From: DATBGO01 sp963695645
GTDB lineage: Bacteria > Actinomycetota > Actinomycetes > Streptosporangiales > Streptosporangiaceae
Assembly (NCBI GenBank): GCA_963695645.1
Contig: CAVOHC010000002.1
Location: 1-64,000 of the forward strand
Length of the DNA: 64,000 nt
Direction of reading: 5' to 3'
Part shown: piece by piece, positions 35,291 to 43,502 of the stretch
Position numbering within the stretch: the stretch's first letter is position 1
Layout: each line of letters starts with the position of its first letter
Position numbers and translations under genes: made by a program
Notes under the pieces: generated by a model
What the model saw: only the letters and a program-made list of their open reading frames with translations
Database searches by the model: none
What the model was told of the DNA's origin: nothing

Positions 35291-36277
35291 TCAGTCGTCG
35301 ATCTCTTCCCAGACTGCTTGCTCGTCGTGCTCCTCCCAGTCGGCGCCTGGCAGCGCGATGGCCCAGCTCGTCCAGGTCCCGGCCGGCTGAGCTGGGGCGG
35401 TCCGCACTCTGGCGCGGACGGTCATGCCGGGCGTGAGCTTCACCGGCGAGCGTAGCGGGGCGGTCGTCATCCCCCAGTGCGTCGGCGGATCGCCGGGTCC
35501 CACCGACAGCGAGATGCCGGGCGCGAGCTGGGCGCTGAACCACAGTGCGAGCGCGTTGGCCGTTCCGTGGTCGCGGACGGGAAGCACCGTCTCGGCTTCG
35601 TGCGGCGCCTGCGCCTGCGCCAGCGGGATCAGGCCGGTGTCCGTTGTCCACAGCCGGCTCGCGTCCGAGCGCTTGTCCTGCGCCGCGAGGTGCCGGAAGG
35701 TGCCGGAATAGTGGATCTCGCTGACGGTCTTCTCTACCAGGTCGTCGAACCGGAGGCCGTACGGGTTGTCGCGCAGGAACTCCACCATCTCCGCGAGGTA
35801 GCTGTCGTGCACCAGCGCTGCCCATGCCATGACCAAGCGGGGGATCATGACCCCGCCTGGCTTGAGCCAGCGATCACGGGCGACGATGACCGGAACGAGC
35901 ATCCCTTCGTCGATCCCGAACCCGCCGAGCCACTCCGAGACGATCACATCGACACGTTCCGGCGGCTCGACGTCTGTGACGTCGCCGTGGATCACCTGGA
36001 CGATCTCCGCGACCCCGTTCGCGGCGGCGAGCTCCTGGGCCAGGACGGCTGCCGACGTCCGCTCCAGCGCGTAGACGCGCGCAGCGCCTGCCCGCGCCGC
36101 GAATACGCTCAGGATGCCGCTGCCGGCCCCGACGTCGAGCACGACGTCGCCGGGGCGCACCACCGAGTCGATCGCGCGCCGGAAGGCCCCGGTGCGGACG
36201 CGGTCGCAGATCATCGTCCGGTGTACCTCAAACTCCGCGTACATCGGGTCCGGCGGGTTCCTGATCGGCGTCCGCAC
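35291..36277 (-). CDS. Protein arginine methyltransferase-like SAM-dependent enzyme
   Basis: A roughly 328-residue class I methyltransferase. Motif I VVLDVGAGSGILSVFAARAG (residues ~45-64), an acidic residue after it (YALE), and post-I (VIHGDV) are intact. SEWLGGFGIDEGML (114-127) corresponds to the double-Glu loop of PRMTs, and PPTHWGM near residue 255 corresponds to the THW loop. The C-terminal half is a beta-barrel-like domain. The target protein is unknown. The frame is open upstream to 36379, but that part is antisense to a LuxR remnant, so GTG 36277 or ATG 36244 is the likely start. It is a single-gene unit. Confidence 0.82.
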   Translation of the reverse strand: MRTPIRNPPDPMYAEFEVHRTMICDRVRTGAFRRAIDSVVRPGDVVLDVGAGSGILSVFAARAGAARVYALERTSAAVLAQELAAANGVAEIVQVIHGDVTDVEPPERVDVIVSEWLGGFGIDEGMLVPVIVARDRWLKPGGVMIPRLVMAWAALVHDSYLAEMVEFLRDNPYGLRFDDLVEKTVSEIHYSGTFRHLAAQDKRSDASRLWTTDTGLIPLAQAQAPHEAETVLPVRDHGTANALALWFSAQLAPGISLSVGPGDPPTHWGMTTAPLRSPVKLTPGMTVRARVRTAPAQPAGTWTSWAIALPGADWEEHDEQAVWEEIDD

Positions 36278-36299
36278 GCCAGCATCGTAGCCCGCTGGA

Positions 36300-36473
36300 T
36301 GGCCGCTGCCGCTGCTATCCACCCACCTGTCGTTCCCCGAGATCGCCGAGCAGATGTTCCTGTCCCGCTCCACGATCAAGTCGCAGGCGATGTTGATCTA
36401 CCGCAAGCTGGGGGCCTCCTCACGCAACGAGGCAGTCGCCCGGTCCCGTGAGCTGGGGCTCCTGAAGCGATGA
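36300..36473 (+). pseudogene. LuxR helix-turn-helix tail remnant (last ~55 codons)
   Basis: PLPLLSTHLSFPEIAEQMFL, then SRSTIKSQAMLIYRKLGASS, then RNEAVARSRELGLLKR and TGA. This is nearly identical in sequence to the end of the intact LuxR protein at 28762-31038. The ATPase and TPR parts are absent; the sequence just upstream belongs to the divergent methyltransferase gene. It is followed by the conserved dyad element and then the SHOCT gene. Confidence 0.75.
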
Positions 36474-36482
36474 CTACCCGGT

Positions 36483-36507
36483 CTTTCATCCCATCAGGAC
36501 GATGGAA
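36483..36507 (+). promoter_or_regulatory. Conserved TTTCATCCCATCAGGA element, copy 4 (before SHOCT gene)
   Basis: TCTTTCATCCCATCAGGACGATGGA region; one base differs from copies 2 and 3 within 25. Similarity to copy 2 extends about 80 bp further, including GGCCGCGCGT-GCGGGATCGA-AG. It lies 159 bp before the SHOCT start. Confidence 0.65.
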
Positions 36508-36665
36508 TCCGCTTCGGCATGAGATGTACTGATCCTGACCGCGAGCCGAGGTACATGGGCCAGGGCCGCGCGTAGCGGGATCGACAGTCAGACTGGTGAT
36601 GCGGCGATGGACGCGCACTGCCCGGACAGACGCAGGTCGGCCGGACGAACGGGAAGGGGTTCTCG

Positions 36666-36935
36666 ATGGGTTTCAGGCGACGGGTACGGCGGCGGGCGCT
36701 CATTGTCGGAGCGGCAGGCGGAGCAGCGGTTGCTCACCACGCGGCCACGAGGGGCGGGGAGCAGCAGCAGGCCGACGACCAGGCGCCTGCCGACGACGGC
36801 CAGGATCAGGCGCAGTATGCGCCGCCTCCGGCGGACCCGGCCGACGAGATCGAGCACCTCGCGCAGTTGCACGCCTCGGGCGCGCTGTCTGACGAAGAGT
36901 TCACGGCGGCCAAGGCGAAAATACTCGGGTCCTGA
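36666..36935 (+). CDS. SHOCT domain protein
   Basis: An 89-residue protein. A basic N-terminus with a short hydrophobic stretch (RRRALIVGAAGGAAVAHHAA) is followed by a Gln/Asp/Ala/Pro-rich linker. A C-terminal SHOCT helix pair (DEIEHLAQLHASGALSDEEF, TAAKAKILGS) occupies residues ~60-89. SHOCT modules mediate oligomerisation and often follow a membrane anchor. ATG 36666 is used. It stands 43 bp before the NTF2-like gene. Confidence 0.82.
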   Translation: MGFRRRVRRRALIVGAAGGAAVAHHAATRGGEQQQADDQAPADDGQDQAQYAPPPADPADEIEHLAQLHASGALSDEEFTAAKAKILGS

Positions 36936-36977
36936 GCGCACGTCGGATTGCCAAAGACGACAGGGAGAGGGGCTGCA

Positions 36978-37394
36978 ATGAGCGAATCGCGCAAAGACGT
37001 GCTGTTGAAGGCGCTTGAGGCCGAGGCCGGTGACGCATCGGTTGATCTGGGTACCGTGTTCACTGACGATGTCGTCGGCTGGTCGCCGTACGCGACGGTG
37101 TCAGGGCTGGCAGCACTCGCTGGCATCTCCGCCCTCCGCGAAGTCGCGTTCTCCAACGTGGTCATTATGCTCCGGGGACTCGACGAAGTGGGCAACAAGG
37201 CGTTCGCCGAATGGCTCGTCGAAGCCGATCACACGGGGCCGCTGGTCCTCGGCGAGGATGCCGTGCTGGACGCGACGGGACGGCATGTCCAGCTGGCCGG
37301 CGTCACCGTGGCCGACTTCCGCGAGGGGAAGATCCGGTCGTTCCGGACGTACTTCGACGACATCTCGCTGATCGAGCAGATCGCCGGCGTCTGA
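36978..37394 (+). CDS. SnoaL/NTF2-like protein
   Basis: A 138-residue single-domain cone-shaped alpha+beta protein: GTVFTDDVVGWSPYATVSGL, the strand FSNVVIMLRGLDEVGNKAFA, and the end GVTVADFREGKIRSFRTYFD (typical of the SnoaL_2 family, where R and YFD close the pocket). ATG 36978 follows GGGAGAGGGGCTGCA. It may bind or isomerise a small molecule; no substrate can be inferred. It lies 13 bp before the GNAT gene. Confidence 0.8.
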   Translation: MSESRKDVLLKALEAEAGDASVDLGTVFTDDVVGWSPYATVSGLAALAGISALREVAFSNVVIMLRGLDEVGNKAFAEWLVEADHTGPLVLGEDAVLDATGRHVQLAGVTVADFREGKIRSFRTYFDDISLIEQIAGV

Positions 37395-37407
37395 CGAGCC
37401 GGTCGCC

Positions 37408-37839
37408 GTGGAGTTCCGCGTCGAGGACCATCCGGATCCGCTCGACATCGACGTCCTCGAAACGCAGATCCGCCGTGAGGCGTCCGCCGCGATGGGACTC
37501 GGTGACGAGGTCGATCTGGCGATCTTCGTGCGCGACGCGGGCACGGTGGTGGCCGGTATTAGCGGGTGGACCTGGGGTGACTGCTGCGAGTTGCAGAGCC
37601 TCTGGGTGGAGCCGGGTCTCCGCGGGCGTGGCCTCGCTACGCGGCTCCTCGCCGCCGCCGAAGCCGCGGCGGCGGCCCGCGGGTGCGCGCAGACCGTCCA
37701 TTTCACCTACGGCTTTCAGGCTCGGACTCTCTATGAGCGGAACGGCTATGAACTAGTGGGTTGCGTCAATGACTTCCCATCAGGAACGGACGTCCTTTGG
37801 TACCGCAAGCGCCTTAAAGGCCGCACGGATAAGCGCTGA
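37408..37839 (+). CDS. GNAT family N-acetyltransferase
   Basis: A 143-residue acetyl-CoA-dependent acetyltransferase. The acetyl-CoA loop is LQSLWVEPGLRGRGLATRLL (R-x-x-G-x-G/A type; residues ~62-81), and the end FHTYGFQARTLYERNGYELV-like segment (here TYGFQARTLYERNGYELVG) is typical of the toxin/peptide-type GNAT group. The start is GTG at 37408, 13 bp after the NTF2-like stop. Substrate unknown. Confidence 0.85.
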   Translation: MEFRVEDHPDPLDIDVLETQIRREASAAMGLGDEVDLAIFVRDAGTVVAGISGWTWGDCCELQSLWVEPGLRGRGLATRLLAAAEAAAAARGCAQTVHFTYGFQARTLYERNGYELVGCVNDFPSGTDVLWYRKRLKGRTDKR

Positions 37840-37997
37840 ATAGAGCCCTTGTGCCCTCGCCCGCTCGTACCCCACATAGATGGTTGTGGCAATCGCTCTG
37901 AACCAGCAATGTTACGCGCGTCGTGTGTGTTTCACCCACCCTCGCGCCCATGCGGGAGCTGTAGCGGGGCCGCGCCGAACAGGACAACATCCATCCC

Positions 37998-38232
37998 GCC
38001 CGCTTTGCGTTCGGCACGGGGTCGATGCTTGCGCTGGGGAGGGCGGCCAGGACCGCCCGGTCGGCCCAGGTCAGCCAGTGCGTTCTGACCTGACTGTGCA
38101 GGACGGCGATCTGGTGGCGCACCACCATGATCTCGGTGTTCTTGACATTGTCCGAGCGGGGCAGCAGGGCCAGCCAGGCGCACAGCCGTACGAAGAACAG
38201 GTAAAGCAGACGGGCAGACGGAAGGTCACGAG
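37998..38232 (-). pseudogene. IS481/IS3-type integrase N-terminal remnant
   Basis: The minus strand reads ARLLYLFFVRLCAWLALLPR, SDNVKNTEIMVVRHQIAVLH and then WADRAVLAALPSAS. The pattern LRLLPxSDxxKxxEILVLRHQLAVL...DRALLAAL is the N-terminus of a well-known actinobacterial integrase-core transposase. The DDE core is absent. The residue loss and lack of a start mark it as a fragment. Confidence 0.6.
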
Positions 38233-38374
38233 AGCTGATCGTGCCGGAGCCGCAGCGGGCCTCGCGGCTGGTCCCCCGAGACCAGTCCGGGAGCAGGAAT
38301 CCTAGCTCAAGTGCCGAGGGCACGATTTCCGGCACCACGAGCACATGAACATCAGGCCCGGCCGCCGGCTCTCA

Positions 38375-38415
38375 CGGACAGCAGGTCAATGGCGAACAGT
38401 TTCGGGTTCAGCGCC
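38375..38415 (-). pseudogene. GAP-family helix-1 fragment
   Basis: ALNPKLFAIDLLSV on the minus strand corresponds to AALNPKLLAVDLLLI of the intact GAP protein at 23867-24553. Only these ~14 codons are recognisable. Confidence 0.45.
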
Positions 38416-38843
38416 GGGGGCGGTGGCACGCTGAGGGCAGATGGCGGCCCGCGGCACCGGCCGGATGCGTGTCATCGCACCGACCTGCGTGGCCGCTGCC
38501 CGGCCTGTCCTGCCGGGTTCCCCGGCCGAGGCCGGCGAGCTTGGGTCCGTTCCTGGTCGGGGCGGGAACGGGTTTCTCCGGATCGGGACGTCGGCCCGTG
38601 GCCCGCCGATCGCGAGCCGTCGTTCGCCCGCCGCGGATGTGCCGCTCTTCGCGCGTCGGCCTGCCGCCAGGCGGGCCATTCCAAGGCTTCGGATGCCCTG
38701 ATCGGGACGGCAGCGCCTTTGGCGACCGGACCACGGTCCGTGACTGCGCCGTGGATGTAGGTGGAGGCGCGGGTGCGGAGTACCGGCATGCCGAGGAGGT
38801 AGAGCCCGGGGGCGCTGGTGATCACCCCGCCGTCGTGGCGGAT
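38416..38843. other. Stretch without a confident gene
   Basis: All long frames are Arg/Pro/Gly-rich and without family features. It lies between the GAP fragment and the IS21-like end repeats and may be degraded insertion DNA. Confidence 0.3.
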
Positions 38844-39053
38844 GGCTATGACGGTTTCATTTGGACCCACCATGACGGCTCCATGTGGCCCCACTCGGCG
38901 GTGACGTGACGGTTCGATGTGGCCCCGTTTCAGGCGGCATCGAGAAGAAAGGGCCAGGTCAGGGGTGGCGCCAAGTCAAGCTGACATACTGTTCCCGACG
39001 ATAGGGGTGGGTCCACTTCAAGCCGTCATGGTGGGGCCGACTCAAGCCGTCCT
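38844..39053. repeat. Cluster of short repeats resembling IS21-family multiple ends
   Basis: Units of the type TGGCCCCACTCGGCGGTGACG (38886-38906), TGTGGCCCCGTTTCAGGCGG (38919-38938), GGGTCCACTTCAAGCCGTCA (39009-39028) and GGGGCCGACTCAAGCCGTCC (39033-39052) recur with variation, plus GACCCACCATGACGGCTCC near 38864. IS21-type elements carry several such ~20-bp repeats at each end. No istA/istB gene is present, so this is at most a residual end. It lies exactly where the monooxygenase gene is cut. Confidence 0.4.
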
Positions 39054-39581
39054 AAATGGCGGATGTGGCCGGCGTGGTCGCGGACGGGGATGTCCAGCCA
39101 GGAGTCTGGGATCGTGGTAGGTGAGCGGGGTGAGCGTCGTGATCGGCCGGGGGACGGCGCCGGTGACGGCTGGGATCGCTGGCCGGGCGCACGCCCCGGT
39201 TGCGAGCACCACGGCCCGGGCGTGGAGCATGTCGTCGTTGGCCTGGATCTCGAAGCCTCCCGGTGTGGTGCGCACCGCGTGCACCGTCGCACCGGTGCGC
39301 ACCGGTGCGGCGGCGAGGCGGGCGTAGCGGGTGAGGGTGGTCACGATGCCGGCGGCGGGCATGTAGCCGTCGGGGTCATCCCCGGCGTAGTCGTAGCCGG
39401 GCAGCCGGGTGAGCCAGTTGGGGGTGAGCAGCCGAAGGCTGGGCCAGCGCTGGCTCAGCCACGAGTTCGCCACCGCACCGCGCTCGAGGACGACGTGGTC
39501 GATGGAGCGTTCGGTGAGGCGGCGGCTCATGGCCAGGCCAGCGTGGCCGGCGCCGATGACGACTGCCGTGGTCTGCATCAT
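39042..39581 (-). pseudogene. FAD-dependent monooxygenase (FMO-like), 3'-truncated
   Basis: The N-terminus has the FAD-binding Rossmann motif VVIGAGHAGLAMSRRL, the NSWLSQRWPSLRLLTPNWLT segment typical of flavin-containing monooxygenases, and VVLATGACARPAIPAVTGAV. It stops around residue 160 of an expected ~350-400. The last readable part (LTYHDP) is followed by unrelated Arg/Pro-rich sequence in two frames, and then by IS21-like repeats. The NADPH-binding domain is lost. It is 28 bp after the OsmC gene, so it was the last gene of that operon. Confidence 0.7.
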
Positions 39582-39609
39582 GCGGGTGGCTGGACCGTGG
39601 TCGTCAGGC

Positions 39610-40170
39610 TCAGGCCAGCTCGACGAGCACGTTCGTCGGGTTGGCCACGACGTCGAAGACCGCCGAGCGTTTCTGTGACTGGGCGATCAGTGCCTCAAGC
39701 TCGTCACGGGAGGCATCGGCGTCGATGGCGAACCGGACGGTGATCGCTTCGAATCCGTTGCGGACGTCAGAGTCGGCGCCGAGGATGCCCAGGATGTTCA
39801 TCGCGCCGTCGATCGTGGCGGTGACCGAGCGGAGCTGGATGCCCCGGTGCTGGGCGACCGCGGCGACGCCTGCGGTCAGGCACCCGGCGAGGCCGACCAG
39901 GACGAACTCCACCGGGGTGGCGCCGTTGTCCTCGGACGCGAAGCACTCGGGATGGTCGGTGTCGAATTCATATGTTGTGCGGTGCTGCTGCTCGGCGCCG
40001 AGGCCGGCAAAGCTGGCCACGGTGGAGTGGCTGTGGGTGCCGTTGCGCCAGGTGCAGCTGGCCCGCCAGGTGAACTGCGCTGCTTCTGGTGCGGCCGACA
40101 GCTCGTTGCGGGCGTCGAGCAGGGCCTGGACGTTCACGCCGTTGTCGACGGGACGGTCGGTGATGGTCAT
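39610..40170 (-). CDS. OsmC family protein
   Basis: A 186-residue protein with the OsmC/Ohr fold. The catalytic-type cysteines are visible in DHPECFASEDNGATPVEFVL and VGLAGCLTAGVAAVAQHRG, with Glu near the first Cys. Family members reduce organic hydroperoxides by thiols. ATG 40170 has GGAGACACCG upstream. It is 45 bp downstream of the P450 gene on the same strand, so it likely protects against or handles reactive products of that operon. Confidence 0.88.
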   Translation of the reverse strand: MTITDRPVDNGVNVQALLDARNELSAAPEAAQFTWRASCTWRNGTHSHSTVASFAGLGAEQQHRTTYEFDTDHPECFASEDNGATPVEFVLVGLAGCLTAGVAAVAQHRGIQLRSVTATIDGAMNILGILGADSDVRNGFEAITVRFAIDADASRDELEALIAQSQKRSAVFDVVANPTNVLVELA

Positions 40171-40215
40171 CGGTGTCTCCTTTGATGTGGACTTGATTTC
40201 GGCGCGATGGGATGG

Positions 40216-41457
40216 TCATTCGGCCCGGTGCCGGGCCGGACCGAGGACTATGGGGAGCGAGACGAGGCCGCGCAGCACGAGGCCGTCGCCGTGCGCCCAG
40301 GCGAGGGTGTCGCGGTCGGCGGCGAGCCTCAGGCCGGGGTGACGCCCGAGCAGGGCTTCGAAAGCGACCCGGGCTTCTAGCCGGGCCAGGGGCGCGCCGA
40401 GGCAGTAATGCGCGCCGTGTCCGAACCCGAGGTTCGGCCCGTTGTTGCGGCCGATGTCCAGGACGTCGGGGGCGGGGAAGCGGCCCGGGTCGCGGTTGGC
40501 CGAGCCAAGGCACACCAGTACCTGTTCGTGCGCGGGGATTGCCACGCCGTCGATGGTCACCGGCGCGGCCGTCACCCGGAACGTGGCATGGGGGACCGGG
40601 GCGGTGAACCGGATGAGCTCGTCTATCGCAGCGGGAAGCTGCCGAAGGTCGGCCAGCAGCGCCTGCAGCTGGCCAGGATGATCAAGCAGGGCCACCACCC
40701 CATTGCCGATGAGACTGGCCGTGGTGTCGTGGCCGGCCACGACGAGCTGAAACAGGGTCGACAACAACTCCTGAGTGGTGAGCGCGTCGTCGCTCGCGGC
40801 GACCAGCACACTGACGAGGTCCCCGGCCGGATTTCGCCGCTTGGTGTCGACGAGCTCGCGCAGGTAGGCCACGATCTTGTCGGATGCCTTGACCGCCTCG
40901 GCTGGCGGTTCGCCCGCCCATCCGGTCAGCAGCACCTGGAACCGGGCATGCAGCTCCAGGCGGTCGGCCGGGGGGATGCCCAGCAACTCCCCGATCACTC
41001 TGAAAGGCAGCGGATGGGCGTATCCCTGGACCAGATCGACCGCGGCATCCGGACCGGCGTCGTCGAGCTCATCGAGGAGGGCGTCCGCAATGTCCCGCAC
41101 AGCCTGCTCGAGTTTGGCGACCCGGGACGGCACGAACGCCCGGGACACCAGCCGCCGCAGCCGGGTGTGGTCGGGCGGGTCGACGTTGAGCATGTGCCGG
41201 GAGAACTCCGGCCCCGGCAGGCCCTCGGCCACGACATCGCCGTTGTCCTTGAGCGCGGCGAGCATGTCCTTGGAGACGCGGGGGTCGGCCAGCGCCTGGC
41301 GGGCTGCGTCGTAGCCGAGGACGACCCAGGCCGGGCGACCGTCGGCGAGGCGTACCCGCTGCGCCGGGCAGCGGGCGCGGGCCTCGGCGAACAGGCCGAA
41401 CGGGTCGTCGCGGATCGCCGGCTCCCAGCCGCCCCAGGTGGCCAGGGTGTCAGTCAT
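40216..41457 (-). CDS. Cytochrome P450
   Basis: A 413-residue soluble bacterial P450. The heme-ligand motif FGHGAHYCLGAPLAR has Cys at residue 352. The oxygen-activating I-helix motif is AGHDTT (241-246). The K-helix E-x-x-R is E280-R283. The N-terminal third follows the CYP105/107-type pattern with DPPDHTRLRRLVSRAFVP. No ferredoxin or reductase gene is adjacent, so electrons come from elsewhere. It overlaps the upstream NTF2-like gene by 8 bp. Substrate unknown. Confidence 0.94.
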   Translation of the reverse strand: MTDTLATWGGWEPAIRDDPFGLFAEARARCPAQRVRLADGRPAWVVLGYDAARQALADPRVSKDMLAALKDNGDVVAEGLPGPEFSRHMLNVDPPDHTRLRRLVSRAFVPSRVAKLEQAVRDIADALLDELDDAGPDAAVDLVQGYAHPLPFRVIGELLGIPPADRLELHARFQVLLTGWAGEPPAEAVKASDKIVAYLRELVDTKRRNPAGDLVSVLVAASDDALTTQELLSTLFQLVVAGHDTTASLIGNGVVALLDHPGQLQALLADLRQLPAAIDELIRFTAPVPHATFRVTAAPVTIDGVAIPAHEQVLVCLGSANRDPGRFPAPDVLDIGRNNGPNLGFGHGAHYCLGAPLARLEARVAFEALLGRHPGLRLAADRDTLAWAHGDGLVLRGLVSLPIVLGPARHRAE

Positions 41458-41872
41458 CGTCGCCCTCGGGCCGGTAGCCGGTGCAAAGGAGGTCGAGCTG
41501 GGCGATGCGGCCGCCGTCGTCAGTGTCGGCGTAGGCCTGCTGTTCGACGGTGAACCAGCCGGCGCCGAGCCGCTCTGCGCGCAGCCGCAGCCGCCAGTGG
41601 AGGTGCAGCCGGCCGCCGACCTCGCCGACGGTGGCCTCGACGAGGTCGAAGTCCTGAGTGTTGCCGAACCAGAGCGTGAACCGGTCGGCGATCACCTGAG
41701 CGCCGGTCCACTCCCGCAGACCGGAGGGCAGCAGGGCGCGGAGCCGGGCGCCGGCGGCGAGTGCGCCGCCGAGCTGAGCGAAGTCCTGGCCCGCCAGGCC
41801 CTCAAGCAGCGAACCGGCCCGGGCGAACTGCGGCACCACGCTGGCCGCGCTGTGGTCATGGGTTGTGGTCAT
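41450..41872 (-). CDS. NTF2/SnoaL-like protein of the P450 operon
   Basis: A 140-residue protein with an N-terminal helix (FARAGSLLEGLAGQDFAQLG), then TLWFGNTQDFDLVEATVGEV and strands LHLHWRLRLRAERLGAGWFT and VEQQAYADTDDGGRIAQLDL, the usual NTF2-like order ending with a short LLCTGYRP. It probably binds a hydrophobic small molecule. Its coupling to the P450 start suggests a shared substrate; this is an inference. Confidence 0.72.
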   Translation of the reverse strand: MTTTHDHSAASVVPQFARAGSLLEGLAGQDFAQLGGALAAGARLRALLPSGLREWTGAQVIADRFTLWFGNTQDFDLVEATVGEVGGRLHLHWRLRLRAERLGAGWFTVEQQAYADTDDGGRIAQLDLLCTGYRPEGDDD

Positions 41873-41930
41873 GAATCCGTTGTACGGACCGGCCAGCGGC
41901 GGCGAATCGGGTAACTGCCCGATCTTTCTG

Positions 41931-43502
41931 TCAGGTTCCGGGCTCGCCCGCTGTCCCGGTCAGGCCGTGGCGCATGGCGAACAGGGCGGCACCGGTCCGC
42001 GTCTTGACACCCAGCTTGGCGTAGATGTGCTCGAGGTGGGAGGAGACCGTCTTGCGGCTGACGTGCAGTTCGGCGGCGATCTCGGGGTTGGACCGGCCCT
42101 GGCCGAGCCGCACCAGCACCTCCACCTCGCGGGCGGTGAGCCCTGACGGCAGCCCGGCCCGGCGCCGGACACGGTGGCCGGCTGCTTCGAGCACCGCGTG
42201 GGCGCACTCGCCGTCCAGCCTCCCGGCGCGCACTTCTTCGCGCATCACCCGCTCGGCCTCACCGGCACCGAGCGCCGGACGGTGCGGACGGGGCTGACGC
42301 AGCGCCTGGTAAACGTCGGCGGCACCGAGGATCCGCACCGGCAGCGAGATGGCGTCGCCACGCAGCCCGTGCGGGTAGCCAGACCCGTCAAGCCGCTCGT
42401 GGTGCAGCGACGCGCAGCGCCCGACCTCGGCCAGCAGCGGGACCCGGGCCAGCATCCGTTCGGTCAGGTACGGGTGGGTGCGCGCCCGCTCGCGCTGGGC
42501 GAGACTCCATTCGCCGGGCTCGTCCCAGACACTGCTCGGGATCCCGATCATGCCGACGTCCTTGACCAGCGCCGCCCGACGCAGCATGACCAGGTCAGCG
42601 TCTGGGAGCCCGAGCTTCGTGCCGGCTTGGGCGGCGAGCTCGGCCACGCCGCGGGACTGCCCAAGACGCAGCGGCGACTTCAGGTCACTGAAATCAGCGA
42701 AGGCAGCCAGCGCCCGTTCCAGGTTGTCCTCGCTCAATCCCGCGCCCAGCCGGGGGTCGAGCGCGATCACTTCCTCCCACGCTGAGATTCCGCCGAGACC
42801 CTCCAGGATCTCGGCGGGCTGGGCGCAGAAGCAGTCGACCAGCTCCGGGTCGAACTGCGTGCCCCGCCGCTCCCGGGCCACATGCAGTGCGGCTCCGGCA
42901 CCGCCAGTGTGATGGAACGCCTCGATGGCGTCGGCCAGGTGAACCAGGCGGATGGCCGGGGCAAGATCACCGGCGCCGATCGACCCTGGCACCCCCTTCC
43001 CGTCCCATCGTTCGAACGTCTGCAGCAGCGGCTCGCATACCGCCGGGCCCAGCCCCAGCCGCTCGGCAAGATCGCTCGTCACGCGGCAGTGCGACTCCAT
43101 GACCTGCTGCACCGAGCGTCCGGCGGTCGCCAAGAACTTCCCAACCAGCCCGATCCGGCGGAAACCCGACTGACCGCGGCCAAGATGGCGGCCGACGAAC
43201 ACCGCCAGCGTGACACGCTCGAGGTCCTCATCGCGGGTATCGGCGTACAGCCCGATTTCATCACCGAACAACGCCGCCAGCTCGGTGGTGTCGACGGCAC
43301 AGCCCACCCACGCCAGCAGCGACGTGTAATACGCAGACGTGCAGGCTGCCTGATCTATCCCGGCCGCCGCCCCGAGCCGCATCGCAACAACGGTCTGACG
43401 CAGCACCCGCTCCATCGGCCGCCCCATCCCAAGATCGGCGACAAGCGACAGCATCGCCACCAACTCGGCAAGAGTCACCCGCCGCAGGGAATCGGCAGCC
43501 AT
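41931..43502 (-). CDS. HD-GYP-like protein with C-terminal LuxR DNA-binding domain
   Basis: A 523-residue regulator. Two HD-like halves are visible. The first has ERWDGKGVPGSIGAGDLAPA (~165-184) and a following HLADAIEAFHH. The second has VKDVGMIGIPSSVWDEPGEW (~313-332), HPYLTERML and HHERLDGSGYPHGLRGD (367-383). In canonical HD-GYP domains the first motif is HD; here it is Lys314-Asp315. The C-terminal LuxR domain is LTAREVEVLVRLGQGRSNPE followed by IAAELHVSRKTVSSHLEHIY. It probably senses a ligand through the HD part and activates the downstream P450 operon, which starts 58 bp after its stop. Confidence 0.88.
   Translation of the reverse strand: MAADSLRRVTLAELVAMLSLVADLGMGRPMERVLRQTVVAMRLGAAAGIDQAACTSAYYTSLLAWVGCAVDTTELAALFGDEIGLYADTRDEDLERVTLAVFVGRHLGRGQSGFRRIGLVGKFLATAGRSVQQVMESHCRVTSDLAERLGLGPAVCEPLLQTFERWDGKGVPGSIGAGDLAPAIRLVHLADAIEAFHHTGGAGAALHVARERRGTQFDPELVDCFCAQPAEILEGLGGISAWEEVIALDPRLGAGLSEDNLERALAAFADFSDLKSPLRLGQSRGVAELAAQAGTKLGLPDADLVMLRRAALVKDVGMIGIPSSVWDEPGEWSLAQRERARTHPYLTERMLARVPLLAEVGRCASLHHERLDGSGYPHGLRGDAISLPVRILGAADVYQALRQPRPHRPALGAGEAERVMREEVRAGRLDGECAHAVLEAAGHRVRRRAGLPSGLTAREVEVLVRLGQGRSNPEIAAELHVSRKTVSSHLEHIYAKLGVKTRTGAALFAMRHGLTGTAGEPGT

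Noticed and set aside
37771..37790. CCCATCAGGAACGGACG as a fifth copy of the luxR-linked element
   Set aside because: It lies inside the GNAT coding sequence and matches only part of the core without the dyad.
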